Shown here piece by piece: positions 34,401-45,423 of a stretch of DNA of 64,000 bases (its first letter is position 1; every line of letters begins with the position of its first letter). Source of the stretch: Acorus gramineus (Eukaryota > Streptophyta > Magnoliopsida > Acorales > Acoraceae); contig CM060851.1 in NCBI GenBank assembly GCA_030737835.1, positions 10,840,154 through 10,904,153 on the forward strand, written 5' to 3'. The notes beneath the pieces are model-generated. The model saw only the letters and a program-made list of their open reading frames with translations, was not told the DNA's origin and ran no database searches. The translations under genes and the position numbers were made by a program.

Positions 34401-34692
34401 TGAAATAGATGGAGTGCCAGCTGATACCATTTCACAGAAAACAGAGATAATTGAGGATAACTGGATACCGGTATGGAATGCAGAGTTCACTTTCCCACTG
34501 ACTGTCCCAGAGTTGGCCTTGTTAAGAATTGAAGTATGTGACTACGATCCGTTGGAGATGGATGGCTTTGGTGGCCAGACATGTTTGCCTGTGCCAGAAT
34601 TGAGGACCGGAGTTCGAGCTGTCCCACTTTGCAACCACAAAGGCGAGGAATACAAGTCAGTAAAGCTTCTTATGCATTTTGAATTTGTTTGA
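28407..34692 (+). CDS. Phosphoinositide-specific phospholipase C (PLC2 copy, intact)
   Basis: Exons are 28407-28736, 29881-30077, 30165-30300, 30386-30562, 30653-30885, 31055-31172, 33478-33630, 33722-33808 and 34399-34692. Every exon has the same length as in the PLC1 copy, again 1725 bases and 574 residues, all GT-AG introns. Catalytic residues H128-N129, E158, D160, H174 and E208 are kept. The two proteins differ by scattered substitutions, most clearly in exon 6, where this copy reads [16 protein letters not shown]. Its introns are longer because of later insertions at 29289-29744, 32112-32412 and 33967-34350. Function is presumed the same: hydrolysis of PtdIns(4,5)P2. Nothing in the sequence shows loss of function. 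Confidence 0.93.
29289..29744. mobile_element. Mutator-like fold-back MITE in PLC2 intron 1
   Basis: The ends are inverted: GGGATTTTTAGTTTTAAGTC at the left and GACTTAAAAATAAAAATCCC at the right, with complementary arms inside. The flanking 9-mers TATATCTTT (29280-29288) and TACATCTTT (29745-29753) match at 8 of 9 bases, the MULE target-duplication length. PLC1 intron 1 has the corresponding empty site near 22720-22740. Confidence 0.8.
31181..31300. repeat. Perfect 60-bp tandem duplication in PLC2 intron 6
   Basis: Bases 31181-31240 are repeated identically at 31241-31300. PLC1 intron 6 does not show it. The perfect identity implies a very recent event or an assembly artefact. Confidence 0.9.
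32112..32412 (-). mobile_element. Non-LTR retroposon insertion (SINE or LINE 3' end) in PLC2 intron 6
   Basis: A T run at the left end is a poly-A tail on the minus strand. The flanks GTCTTTGGCACTTGTT (32096-32111) and GTCTTTGGCGCTTGTT (32413-32428) match at 15 of 16 bases, typical of target-primed retroposition. PLC1 intron 6 has the uninterrupted site at about 24648-24664. The inserted body is GC-richer at its 5' end. No pol III boxes or protein were recognised, so SINE or LINE fragment remains open. Confidence 0.8.
33967..34350. mobile_element. hAT-like MITE in PLC2 intron 8
   Basis: The left end contains CCATTTGGATGGA, and the right end in reverse complement CTCTTTTGGATCGA, so the ends are imperfectly inverted. 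PLC1 intron 8 reads straight through this site near 26110-26125. The flanking octamers match only partly. The interior is AT-rich and non-coding. Confidence 0.6.
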
Positions 34693-36437
34693 GCTCGTCA
34701 TAATCCTTGCATGGTTGCATCAAGAAGTGTGATTGGCACGGATTATAGTTTTTAATTCATCAGTCGAAGGTTTTGAGTTCCTCTATATGATGAAGTAGGA
34801 GCACATCCAGTGTGGATTCAAGATTCGGCATTTGCACTTTGTCAGTTATTTGGTGTGGCCATGATGTATCTGTGACGCGTATTTGTAAAGATATCTGTTG
34901 TCATTAATGATTTGCAGACTTGCTTTATTGGGTATAATCACATTGAATCATAAGCATTCTTTTCTTCTACACTCAAACTAATCCTTTTGTAGTCTTTTTG
35001 TGTGTATGAAGGGTGCCGTTGTTTTGAAAGACGAATGATATTCATTTTTTCGGATTGGTGCATTTTCTCAGTTATTAGATCCTGTGTCAGTAGTAACAAT
35101 AATTAATAGGCCTTTTATGATGATGGCATTTAAATTAATTGCAGAAGTAGCTTTAGATTTCAATTGCATCCTATCAAACAGTGAATTCTAGAGGCCTCAC
35201 AAAATTCCAGACAGCCTAACTGAATGTGTATTGTCAAAGGCTTCCATGGTATTATTCACGCAGCATGTTCCAGGATCGCGCGGCCCCCAAGCCATTGAAA
35301 TATACGAACCAATATTAATGAAATTCATGCACCCACATTCATTGGATAAATAATACAATAATATTTTTTAAACCCCATCTTTTAGGTCCTATCACAAGCC
35401 TCCATGAGATGGCAAAAGGACATTACCTATTATACCCTTTTAGCTTCTAGCTTTAATTGTAACCACTCTCCAAAATGTGGTGACAGTTTCCTTCTCATAT
35501 CTTCATCCATGCATCGTGGAGGAGCATTAATTCCTGCATTTTTTTTAATGTTCAATTGAATTCTTATTAATTCATTATTATTAATTGATTTTTTTTTCGG
35601 AACTGAATTTTCCATGAAGAACACTTAGTAAAATATCCGAATTTCTACTTTGGAGGAATTTGAAGTCACTCATTTGTTCTTTTTTTATTTATTTGAATTT
35701 CATCTCAATGTTCTTCGGATGAGGTTTGATATTTTTTATGTTTTGGATTTGCGATTGAGTTTTATTTGCAATTGATTTTGTTTGATATTAATTTTTTTTT
35801 TAACATAACAGTAACATTTACCTAAATTTTTTATATTTTATACTGTTTGTTACATTTCAATAACATTATTACATTTACATAAAGTAACATAACATTTACA
35901 TAAATGTAACATAACGATAACATTTATCTAATTTTTTTACATTTTATACTGTTTTTTATATTTATATAACACTGTTACATTTATATAAGTGTAACATAAC
36001 AGTAACATTTACCTAAATTTCTTACATTCTATACACAATTTAAAAACAGATCATCCCTTCAATTGTGTATGCCATGATGAATCTAGAATAAATAATTAAT
36101 CATCAAATGTAATTACTAATATAAAATGTAACTGCTTCATATGATAACTATATGTGCTTTTTATTTAAATTTGAATACAATAAATACCCGACTATTTTAA
36201 TGTTCAGTTAATAACATTCTTAAAAAAAATACTAATGTGTATAAAAAGAATGTAAGTTTGAAATAAAAATCTAAGCCGTTTGAAGGATTTTAATGAAAAA
36301 TAATTCAACTAAGTTTTGGTATAATTTAGGTAAGTTTTGGTATAACTGAAATAGAAATTGAATTACAATTTAGGTAAGGATTTCGAAATTTGTTTTTTTT
36401 ATACTGTCACTGTAAATAATATGTTACAATGAATAAA
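34693..36437. repeat. PLC2 3' flank and AT-rich repeat block
   Basis: To about 35220 this is the PLC2 3' flank, alignable with that of PLC1. At about 35383 a block with 'taggtcctatcacaagcctc' resembles ends seen at 56998 and 59910 (Mutator-like family). At 35811-36020 a unit built on TAACATTTACATAAATGTAACA-like words repeats several times. No gene is seen. Confidence 0.5.
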
Positions 36438-36679
36438 AAATCCATTATATTGTTTTTTTTTTTTTTGATATCGGAGGGACCCCGTGGTTGACCTTACGGT
36501 TGAGTTGGGAAGGCTACCTCTACCTGTTTGTCTCGGTCTCACAGAAAATTCTTTCGAATAATCACCAATAAACAGGTGGGTAAGTCAGCGCAAAGACTCG
36601 AACCCAGATTCTATCGGTAACACCGTTAAGCTTTGAATTATTGTGCTATGATCACTGGGGACAAATCCATTATATTGTT
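36438..36679 (-). mobile_element. tRNA-derived SINE with target duplication
   Basis: Body 36455-36662. On the minus strand it starts with an A-box-like TAGCACAATAA, has B-box GGGTTCGAGTC about 45 bases on, and ends in a poly-A (T run at 36453-36466 on the plus strand). It is flanked by exact copies of AAATCCATTATATTGTT at 36438-36454 and 36663-36679. These features define a complete SINE insertion. Confidence 0.85.
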
Positions 36680-37824
36680 GATAAACACAATTAATTCATT
36701 TTGAGAATTCCAAAATAAACATATGCACTTTGAGAGATGAAAGATCACAATTAATCTAAGGGATAACTGTCACACCCTAAAACTTATGGCATGTGGAGGG
36801 GACACGTGCCAGACATGTTTGTGTACAAGTGCGCAATGGCTTGTGGACATGCCAAGAAGAAGGGGACATGTACGTGGCTCGGAGACATGGGGGATGGCTG
36901 GAACGGACCCTAGTCATAAGCAGAGACATGACCGAGAAGCGTGATCCAAATGAGTCGGCACCACAGGCGCAATGACGTGGGCTTGCCGGGCAACTAGGGA
37001 GGGAGCATCGGAAGCCCTGAACAGGAGTGTCAGGCAATTCATCTGGGAATACCAGATAACTCGACCAGGAGCGTCGGGAACATCGACCGGGAGTGTCGGT
37101 TAATATGTTTGGAGTGTCCGGGCACACTCATGGGATCTGCTGGATGGACTCGGGGGAACCAATGCAGCGTGGCCAGTTGTGTCCTAAGATGTGCACCGAG
37201 TGCGCGATGAATCGGGGGAAACATGGACACTCAAAAGGGATCTGACCTTGCAAGGAACGTGGGGAGGATGCGGGGTGGTTGACACGTGCATGGGAAACAG
37301 ACGTGGGCAAACACGAGGGTGCACGAACCAGGCGTAGGCAAGGACTGGACTGCATAAGTTAGACGTAGGCATGTGGGGACGTGCAAGAGTGATGCGCAAT
37401 GATCACTCCATCTAAAGGGGAATCCGCACAGTACGTAGCGTACAAGTCGGAGAACCATTGGGCATCCGGGCAGGGTGACCGGAGGCGCTCGAGGCGTGCA
37501 CTAGGTGTATGAGTGCACAATGGTTCGTGGGCACAACCAGAAGTTGCTGGCAAGTGAGCTCCTGCGTAGGCTAAGTTTCTATAACTGTAGACTGAGGCAG
37601 TCTATATAAGGGTGTAAGTGTGATCCTTCTGGACACACAAGTCTTTGAGGCATTTCCTTTGTATTCCGGGAGTTGAATAAAAGGTTGGGAAGAGAGTTTT
37701 CTGTAAATCTGTGGGTGTCTAAGGGTTGTGTCGGGGCTGACCGGTGTGGGCATCGGTGCCGCACGACAAAAATTTCTAGTCCAGAATTTGACCCCGTGAC
37801 AGTTGGTATCAGAGCCAGCCTTCG

Positions 37825-38820
37825 ATGGCTGGAGGCACTTTGGCGGAGCGAGTTGGGCGCATGGAGGAGAGGATGGAGGATCTGGAGGCAAAGCATGTTG
37901 CTTTGGCAGAAAGGGTTGCTGCGGTGGAGGCAACAACAGTGGAGCTAGTCGATGCTTGAGAGTCAAAATTCAAGGGGCTCCAAGACGACCTAGCCTCCAC
38001 CTCCTAAGGCTTCCGTTCCTCCTGTGGCAAACTCACTGATGACGTGGTGTTGGTCAAGCGCTTCTTGAAGGAGACATCCGTCTCAGGCAAGACCAGACAT
38101 CGGAGTCCCAAAGTCTGTGAACCGAAATCGTTCGATGGCACTCAGAGTGCCAAAGATTTCGAGAACTTTCTTTGAGATGTGGATCACTATTTCAAGGCGG
38201 TCCACATTCTAGAGAATGAGATGGTAACCTTGGCGAGCATGTACCTTACGGGTGATGAAAAACTGTGGTGGCGCACTCAGACGGAGGATGCAACTCGCCA
38301 GGTCATCGTGACGTGGGAGGCCCTTATCAAAGAAATGACGGAGCAGTTCCTACCTACCAACGTGGCGTGGGTGGCGCGGGATGCCCTTCGAAAGCTCAAG
38401 CACACGGGGAGTGTGCGTGAGTATGTGAAGAAGTTTTCCTCCTTGATGTTGGACATCAAGAACATGGCTGAGGAAGACAAACTCTTCAATTTCATGTCTG
38501 GGTTGCAGAACTGGGCCCATAATGAATTGAGGCGCCAAGGAATCAAGGACCTTCCGGCGGCAGAAGATGCTCTTGCGGACTATAAACAGCCTGACCCTTC
38601 AAGGGAGGAAGGTGCGGGGAAGTCCAAAGAGAAACTCCAGAAGGGTGGGAAAATTGACGGCAAGAAGGATCGGGACGCCTCTGATGGGGGACAGGCCACC
38701 AAATCTAGTGATGGTTGTTTCCTTTGCGGAGGTCCCCATCGTGCCTGAAATTGTCCCAAGAAGGAGAAGCTGAACGCCTTGGTTGTCGAGGAAGCAGACT
38801 CATCATCAGCCGGGGATTGT
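37825..38820 (+). pseudogene. Ty3/gypsy-type gag with premature stops
   Basis: The frame opens at the ATG at 37825, 9 bases after the primer site, with MAGGTLAERVGRMEERMEDL, a coiled-coil-like start. The capsid domain is readable at 38179-38560 (DHYFKAVHILENEM, LTGDEKLWWR, QFLPTNVAW). A zinc-knuckle region CFLCGGPHRA is followed by a stop and NCPKKEKLNAL. Four in-frame stops (near 37957, 38005, 38175 and 38746) interrupt one continuous frame without frameshifts. At least two sit where Trp or Arg codons would be expected, as after cytosine deamination. Gag would form the virus-like particle, with enzymes supplied in trans by a full element. Confidence 0.85.
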
Positions 38821-38939
38821 GTGCGAGTCAATCCCATCCAACTCTTGAGTGCACTGTGACTGGAGGAGGGCCCTCGGGAAGGGTGGCATGATGAACCTTG
38901 ACACGGTGGGAGTGGGAAGCCTCCTAGAGCGTTGGTGGG

Positions 38940-39110
38940 TGTGCACCACGCACAACTTTGTCTGTAGCAAGTTGTGCGCAAGTGGGGACTTGCGCTCACC
39001 AGGGAGTCTTACTGCATCTTGGTGGTGAACTCGGAGGCAGAACCCATTGTTGACGTGCCGGGAAGCGTCAACGTTCAAGTCGGTGAGTGGGTCGACTTAT
39101 GCGACTATTG
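38940..39110 (+). pseudogene. Remnant of retropepsin (protease) region
   Basis: The segment VVRKWGLALTRE and VVNSEAEPIVDVPGSVNVQV resembles the second half of the aspartic protease of plant Ty3/gypsy elements. The upstream active-site part is not readable, and everything after it up to the 3' LTR is missing. This marks where pol was deleted. Confidence 0.6.
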
Positions 39111-40379
39111 GCGGGCTCGGGGCAATGCTGATCCAGAAGGGATCGAGCGTGGGCCAAATGACGGGTACCTTAAGTCGTGGGAATATGTGAAGCGCATCAG
39201 AGTTTCTCATTCACTCAGCAGAGGAGTGGCTGCTCGAAGGTTGCTCTGACGAGGATGTCAAACTCAATGGGTGGGGAAGGCTTGTCACACCCTAAAACTC
39301 ATGGCACGTGGAGGGGACACGTGCCAGGCATGTTTGTGTGCAAGTGCACAATGGCTTGCGGACATGCCAAGAAAAGTGGGACGCGTACGTGGCTCGGAGA
39401 CATGTGGGGGATGGCTGGAACGAATCCTAGTCATACGCAGAGACATGACCGAGAAGTGTGATCCAAATGAGCCGGCACCACGGGCGCAATGACGTGGGCT
39501 TGCCGGGCAACTAGGCCGGGAGCATCGGAAGCCCTGAACGGGAGTGTCAGGCAATTCATCCGGGAATACCGGATAACTCGACCAGGAGCATTGGGAACTT
39601 CGATCGGGAGTGTCGGGTAATATGTCTGGAGTGCTGGACATCTTGTCCAGGCACACTCATGGGATCTGCCGGACGGACTCGGGAGAACCAATGTAGCGTG
39701 GTCAGTTGTGTCCTAAGATGTGCACCGAGTGCGCGATGACTTGGGGGACACATGGACACTCAAAAGGGATCTGACCTTGCAAGGAACGTGGGGGAGATGC
39801 GTGGTGGTTGACACGTGCATGGGAAACAGACGTGGGCAAACACGAGGGTGCACGAACCAGGCGTGGGCAAGGACTGGACTGCATAAGCCAGACGTGAGCA
39901 CGTGGGGACGTGCAGGAGTGATGCGCAATGATCACTCCATCTAAAGGGGAATCCGCACAGTACGTAGCGTACAAGTTGGAGAACCATTGGGCATCCGGGC
40001 AAGGTGACCGGAGGCACTCGAGGCGTGCACTAGTTGCATGAGTGCACAATGGTTCGTGGGCACAACCAGAAGTTGCTGGCAAGTGTGCTTCTACGTGGGC
40101 TAAGTTTTTGTAACTGTAGACTGATGCAGTCTATATAAGGGTGTAAGTGTGATCCTTCTGGACACACAAGTACTTGAAGCATTTCCTTTGTATTCCGAGA
40201 GTTGAATAAAAGGTTGGGAAGAGAGTTTCCTGTAAATTTGTGGGTGTCTAAGGGTTGTGTCGGGACTGACCGGTTTGGGCATCGGTGCTCCATGGGAAAA
40301 ATTTCTAGTCCGGAATTTGACCCCGTGACAATAACCATAGTAATGAGAATAATATTCACTACAGTCAATATCAATCAAT

Positions 40380-40894
40380 ATTATATATAAATTTTGGAAT
40401 CACAATTACCAGCACTTCTAAGGTGCCTGTGGAGGCGGAGGAGGCATGTAAAACCACTTGCGCTGCGCTTACTCTGTGATTGGTGCCTGAAGTGATACTG
40501 GGCATGGCTAGCGCGCTACCCGGGTCGCATTCCTGGTGATGACGTAATCTCTCGCGATCATCGCCCACTTGCAACTCCCTAGTGTTTGTAGCCCTTCCAA
40601 GAACCTCATGTGCTCGTCCTTGGTCCATGACACCCAAACACGCTGCTTCTTGGGTACGCGATTGTCTGAGTGGTTGTGATTGTAGGAGGAGGGCGGTCTA
40701 TATAGGTTCAGGGACAACGAGGTCGGAAGAAGAGAGGGATAGGTGTTAAGGTCCGCCATGCTTTTGAACTTCTTCATTGGGGGCTTGGAGAGGTCCACAC
40801 CGAAGAGTCTCGTGCGACTCTAGTACATGGGGAGGGCCAATTAATGATGGGTCGGGACGTGAGCGCTCGCCGCAAACCGAGCACAAGAGATTCA
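40380..40894 (-). pseudogene. Broken MYB paralogue of the 27129-27689 gene
   Basis: Segment 40508-40798 encodes VDLSKPPMKKFKSMADLNTYP and a MYB repeat VSWTKDEHMRFLEGLQTLG, closely following the intact gene, with LFGV and the DLNTYP EAR motif kept. The ATG at 40892-40894 is in another frame from LFGV, and a TAG lies in the LFGV frame just upstream. At the end of the MYB repeat one base is gained, so the SHAQKHF region is out of frame. The serine run is replaced by a different Leu/Ser/Tyr-rich stretch. Its promoter runs up to about 41103. A second gene copy turned pseudogene is the best reading. Confidence 0.85.
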
Positions 40895-41021
40895 TGATCG
40901 ATAAGAAATCTCTCTCTCTCTCTTTTTGGGGGAGATGAATTGCATGGTTTCACAAGTGCCCTCTTATAATGATGTGGGCACGTCTAATAAGGAAAGAAAT
41001 CATGTGATACATATGTTGTTT

Positions 41022-41103
41022 ACTAAAATCGATTATAGCATTTGTTAAAAACTATGTTTAATAAGGGAATGATTTTTAGGATAGAATTGATTTAATGGTG
41101 ATA
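41022..41103. repeat. Left copy of an 82-bp perfect direct repeat
   Basis: Identical to 44060-44141 over all 82 bases. It is MYB-promoter sequence, since it also aligns with the third promoter copy at about 48945-49000 in reverse complement. It flanks the solo LTR. Confidence 0.92.
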
Positions 41104-44056
41104 AAATACTCTAAACAACAACTAAAATGACAACACAGATGAAAGCAAGGCTGACATGATATATACACAGATAGCGGAAGCTAAAAGACTGAGTCTGTAA
41201 TCCAAAAACATACTACAGACTCGATACATAATCAAATGTCCTGTGAGAGCCAATATACACACATACATCCAAATACAATCCAAACTGGGTGCCCAAGCAC
41301 AGAAATATATACATACAATAAAAAAGGATGCTGATGGCCTCTAAAACTCGTGGGACGTGGCGCTGCTCCGCTACTGGTGCAGTCTCTCGGGAGCTCCTCC
41401 TTCAAGTCCGCCTCCGTAATCACTGGAGAAAAATATTATGCAAGGGGTGAGCCACACGCTCAGCGAATAGCACAACCCATGCATCACAATTTATATTAAC
41501 CACAATAATATAAAAAAACCTCAAAGTGGCAGGAACTACACAATCCAGTGGGTCGCTACAACGCTGACCCAACACACCCTCACCCTCACCCCTGAATAGG
41601 TGACATAGGATATTGGGACTTACTCAGCTGGTAATCATCCTTACACAAATCCAGTGGGTCGCCACATCGCCGACCCACCACACCCTCACCCTCACCCCTC
41701 AATATGGTGACATAGGATATTGGGAGTGACTAGGCTGTTGGTCACCTTTGGTCCACCGATAGTCTCTCCCCACTCTGTAGGCCGCTTGGCCACTCCCACA
41801 TTCAGCACAGTCCGTCCCAAATCAGGAGGTGCCTACTGATAGGAGCCCTCCACGGGACAGCCTTTCTAACGCTGGGGCAGTCTCTACACGGATCCAACGA
41901 AGGGAACAGAACAGCCTATCCATACGCATATGATCCACTCGGATCCGCCGACAACACATCTCAACAACTCTAATGTCTTGAATTCTTCAGAATTCCTCCA
42001 GGGCGCATAACCAAGATGCGGGGAAACATATAATACAATAATATTGGGAAAAGAACCCTTGGGAGGGCACCATGAGGTCCCGATATAGGACATCCCGACA
42101 ACCAAACAAGGAACACGGAGTACCCTAGCCGGGTCTCAATGTTGACCTCGCAAGGCCCCTTAATATTCCTTAAGGCATGATAATAGTCATAAGTTCACAT
42201 TTAAATTAATAAATCAAACTAGTAGGACACATTCATAGGTCGTGGTTTCCTAGCATGAGAACAGGGTGACAGGACGCATGGCTCTTACACATATCCTAAG
42301 GGTGCAAGTCCCTAACATACAAAGTCTAGGGTGGCATGCATTCTACACACTAATCATGCTTGCATGGATTACATGTTAACAAGTTAATATCAACTGCGGT
42401 GCCCCAGGGGAGGACGGTATACGCCCAAGTGCATATAGCGCCTCCCAACTGGGTTGGATTGTACCACTCACCGATAACTGAGTCGTCGCGTGACCGTCCG
42501 TCAATATCTGCAAGACAGGGTAATCAACTCGGTGAGTAAAATACACAAATACACCAAAAATACACTAAAAATACACAACACTCGGTCAAACGTACATACG
42601 GCCGTACGCACGCGAGCCCGAGCACCCCAACTCAATCCCGAACCCCCCGGGCAGCCGCGCGCATGGCCACCCGCCCCGAGCCCACAGCCGAGCCCCGGTC
42701 CGCGCGCCCAGACGCATTGCCGAGCCCAGCCTGCACGCCCGGACACCCTGCCGAGTCCCCCCAGGTGCACTGCGCCCCAACGCAGCGACTCGCGCGCACA
42801 CCCGCACGCCCAGCGCCTCATCGCCTCGCCCCGCGCGCACCCGGGCGCACCACCGGCTCGCCTCACCGCGCACGCACAGCACGCCTGCGCCTCAGCGCAG
42901 CGCTCCGCGCGCACGCCCCCGCACGGCGCCCAGCGCGCAGCATCCGCACGCGGTCCCCTGCGCAAGCCCGCACTGCGCCTCTGCGCAGCGCCCCGCGCGC
43001 ACGCCCGCGCACGGCGCCCAGCGCGCAGCACCCGCACGCTCCTGCTCCACCCGAGCGCACGCCCGTGCGCACGCGCTCGTGCCTTGCCAGCCTGCTCTAC
43101 CCGTCCTGCCTGCCAGCCCGCCTGCTGCGCTGCCTGTGCTGTCTGTGCTACCAGCCTACCCGAGCCAGCCTGCCATCCTGCCCGAGCCACCCTACCACCT
43201 CCAACCGCCACCAATCACCACCAACAACCACCATCACTCAAAACCACCCTCCTAACATGCATGTAAGCAAGAAAAGGAAGGAAAAAGAGCTTACCCAAGG
43301 AAGGAAAGGAAGGAAGGGAAGTTCGGTTGCTCTCCGCGCACCGAAACACCTCTTCAAGGACCACCACCACCACGATCTCCTTCAGCCCTCAAGATGGCTG
43401 AAATCAGAGGAGAAAAGAGGGTGTTAGAAGGGGTCAAACATGTGGGAACTCGAATCCGAGACCACCGGAAGATAGATCGGGACAAGATCTAACCTTTCTC
43501 TTCTTTGGGTTTTTGGTTTCAACCTCAAGAACTAGGTCAAAAGAAGGTTTTAAAGAGAGGGGGAGAGAGAAAATCAATTGGGGAAGATGATGAATAGTGG
43601 AGGAAGATATTTTAGCTTCACTTATATATAATCCCCACACTTAGATTAGGCTAACTAGGTTTAATTAGGGTTAAGAGAGGATTAGTGAGTTTTAAGTGAG
43701 CTTTGACTTGGGTCAACCCAACCACACAAAAAAACAAAAAGGGGTTGACCAAGTCATGGGCCCACTTTGACCTAGTCAACTCTCCCAATGACATCTCACT
43801 CGGTCAAAACCCGGATACGCCCCGGAACTGCGAAATTCTGAAACGTTACCGGAATTCGATGAAATTTTTGTGAGTGGCTTGGAATGGCACCAGGACACAT
43901 AATATGCAGTTAGATTTTCAATCGGAGTCCTCAAACTCAGGATGATAGCTAACAGTCCAAAATTTTAGCGGTTCCGATCGAAAAACGAAAAAAACTAAAA
44001 AACTACCAGAATGCTCCAATGGTTACCAGAAGGCTAAAAGTGACACATATATAACA
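41104..44056 (-). mobile_element. Solo LTR of a long-LTR Ty3/gypsy element (Tekay/Del-like)
   Basis: On the minus strand it begins TGTTATATATGTGTCAC and contains a TATA box (about 43620-43632), a GC-very-rich block at 42590-43210 and an AT-rich end. The same beginning, promoter and GC-rich block occur in plus orientation at 62482-64000, which confirms a repeat family. No gag or pol lies inside the 2953 bases. Long frames at 42490-43430 on both strands are artefacts of GC-rich sequence. A 106-bp tandem pair lies at 41544-41755. The element is flanked by the 82-bp repeat rather than the expected 5-bp duplication. The lineage name is tentative. Confidence 0.7.
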
Positions 44057-44059
44057 TTA

Positions 44060-44141
44060 ACTAAAATCGATTATAGCATTTGTTAAAAACTATGTTTAAT
44101 AAGGGAATGATTTTTAGGATAGAATTGATTTAATGGTGATA
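44060..44141. repeat. Right copy of the 82-bp perfect direct repeat
   Basis: Identical to 41022-41103. It continues on its right side into sequence that aligns with the third MYB promoter copy, so this is the original promoter context and the left copy is the added one. Confidence 0.92.
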
Positions 44142-44151
44142 TTTTAGTAAG

Positions 44152-44497
44152 ATCTCCCATGTTTGTAGGGAAGACAATAGAACAACAGATTTCCTCGCAG
44201 CGCATCAATCTTCCATTGGTGTCTCGTCACTGGATCCGTACACTCTGGGGGAGGACCTTATTTTGCTCCTTCAGGCAGACAAGGATGGGCACAAGAAGCT
44301 TCGTAAGGATTAACTTAGGTTCCCCATCTCAATGAGGGTTTCATAGACACATCTGTTCTTTATTCCCTCTTTTTCTCCTCCTTTGTAGATGATGTGTGCT
44401 CTGCACTGTCTTGATTGATTAGTCAGTCACATTCTTGTAAATTCGAACTCTTTTTTGGCAATTCATTTTTACTTATAAAAAAAAAATAAAAAAAATA
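44152..44497 (+). pseudogene. LINE 3' end: RNase H tail, 3' UTR and poly-A
   Basis: From 44152 to the stop at 44311-44313 the frame reads ISHVCREDNRTTDFLAAHQS, the C-terminal end of the RNase H domain in plant L1-type LINE ORF2. A 3' UTR follows, ending in an A-rich tail at about 44477-44497. Reverse transcription of LINEs starts at the 3' end, so 5'-truncated copies like this are usual. It was inserted in the distal part of the MYB promoter copy. Confidence 0.75.
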
Positions 44498-45423
44498 ATG
44501 AACCCAAAATCTGTAACTATCTAAACAAGTAGAACAAGACTTTGAATAATTGACATGTCTTAACTAGGTAATCCAGAGGGGTCCAAAAAGCCAAAAGCCT
44601 TGGACCCTATCAAGTATCAAGCAAGCCTTGGTAAACCTTCATTGACCAAAACTAAGGTCGACTGTGATCATAGGCAACCAAGGCGGTGATCGCCGACTCG
44701 CCTTGATCGCCACATTATGAGGGTCCTAAATCTCAAAAGAAAAAATCTCTTATTTGTTGGGATTTATTGTTTTTTTTTAAGAATTAATGTATTTTATTTG
44801 AAAATTTTATTAATATCTTCTTTATTAGTTATTTTGGTTTTCTGCTTATGGTCTTGTGGATTAACAAAAAGTGTAGATAACCATAAATGAATTTTGTACA
44901 AGTATTTAACTTATGGAATATTACTTGTAAGATGCTTTTTTTTTTCTTCATAGTTTTATATATTTTGGTTGGCCTATCACATAACCAAAATAAACTATAA
45001 AAAAAAATATAGATGAAGCAGTCAAATTTCATTAAGTATTTAAATACTATTTGGCAAGCATCATATGAATCTCACTAAGAAAATCCATGCAACAAAATAA
45101 ATTTATTTTTGCATCAAAACGTCCACACATATTAACATTGATATTAATCATATAGCATGCATGCATGTAGAATGTTTCCGAAGCATGAATCCACCAAAAA
45201 TATAACCCAACAAATGGATCTCTTTGATGGAAATAAAGAAGAGCTTCTTCTTGACTTCAGGTGAAGCCTTTCAAGTCAAACTTTTCATTACTTCATGTTA
45301 AATCATTCTAAACTTCTGGTCAAACCCTTATGAACACTGATTAAATTACATGTATGACTTTAGATCACAAAATACTATATAATCTTGTTAAAAATACTTT
45401 GTCTCAAAACAATAGAGCAACTC
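44498..45423. other. AT-rich intergenic DNA
   Basis: No gene recognised. The segment just left of 45435 may be the leader of a truncated copia element on the minus strand, but no gag frame follows. Confidence 0.4.

Larger units (their letters stand above)
36768..40330 (+). mobile_element. Non-autonomous LTR retrotransposon, gag only (TR-GAG type)
   Basis: LTRs are 36768-37801 (1034 bp) and 39283-40330 (1048 bp), both starting TGTCACACCC and ending CCCCGTGACA. The element is flanked by a perfect target duplication ATAAC (36763-36767 and 40331-40335). A tRNA-Met primer site TGGTATCAGAGCC lies at 37804-37816, and a purine-rich tract (GGTGGGGAAGG) precedes the 3' LTR. The interior is only 1481 bases: a gag frame and a short protease remnant, with no RT, RNase H or integrase. 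This matches terminal-repeat retrotransposons with a GAG domain, related by sequence to Ty3/gypsy. Both LTRs carry a TATATAAGGG box (37603-37612, and in the 3' copy near 40134). Confidence 0.92.

Noticed and set aside
35811-36020. CRISPR-like or satellite array
   Set aside because: The repeated TAACATTTA words have irregular spacing and inverted forms in AT-rich plant DNA; no spacer structure and no cas genes.
36777-40378. Many frames of 60-140 residues on the minus strand of the gag-only element
   Set aside because: They recur in both LTRs as shadows of LTR sequence and show no domain; the true coding strand is plus.
42490-43430. Open frames of 230-260 residues on both strands, Ala/Arg/Pro-rich
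   Set aside because: They overlap in several frames, have no domain, and lie in the GC-rich part of a solo LTR, where stop codons are rare by composition.
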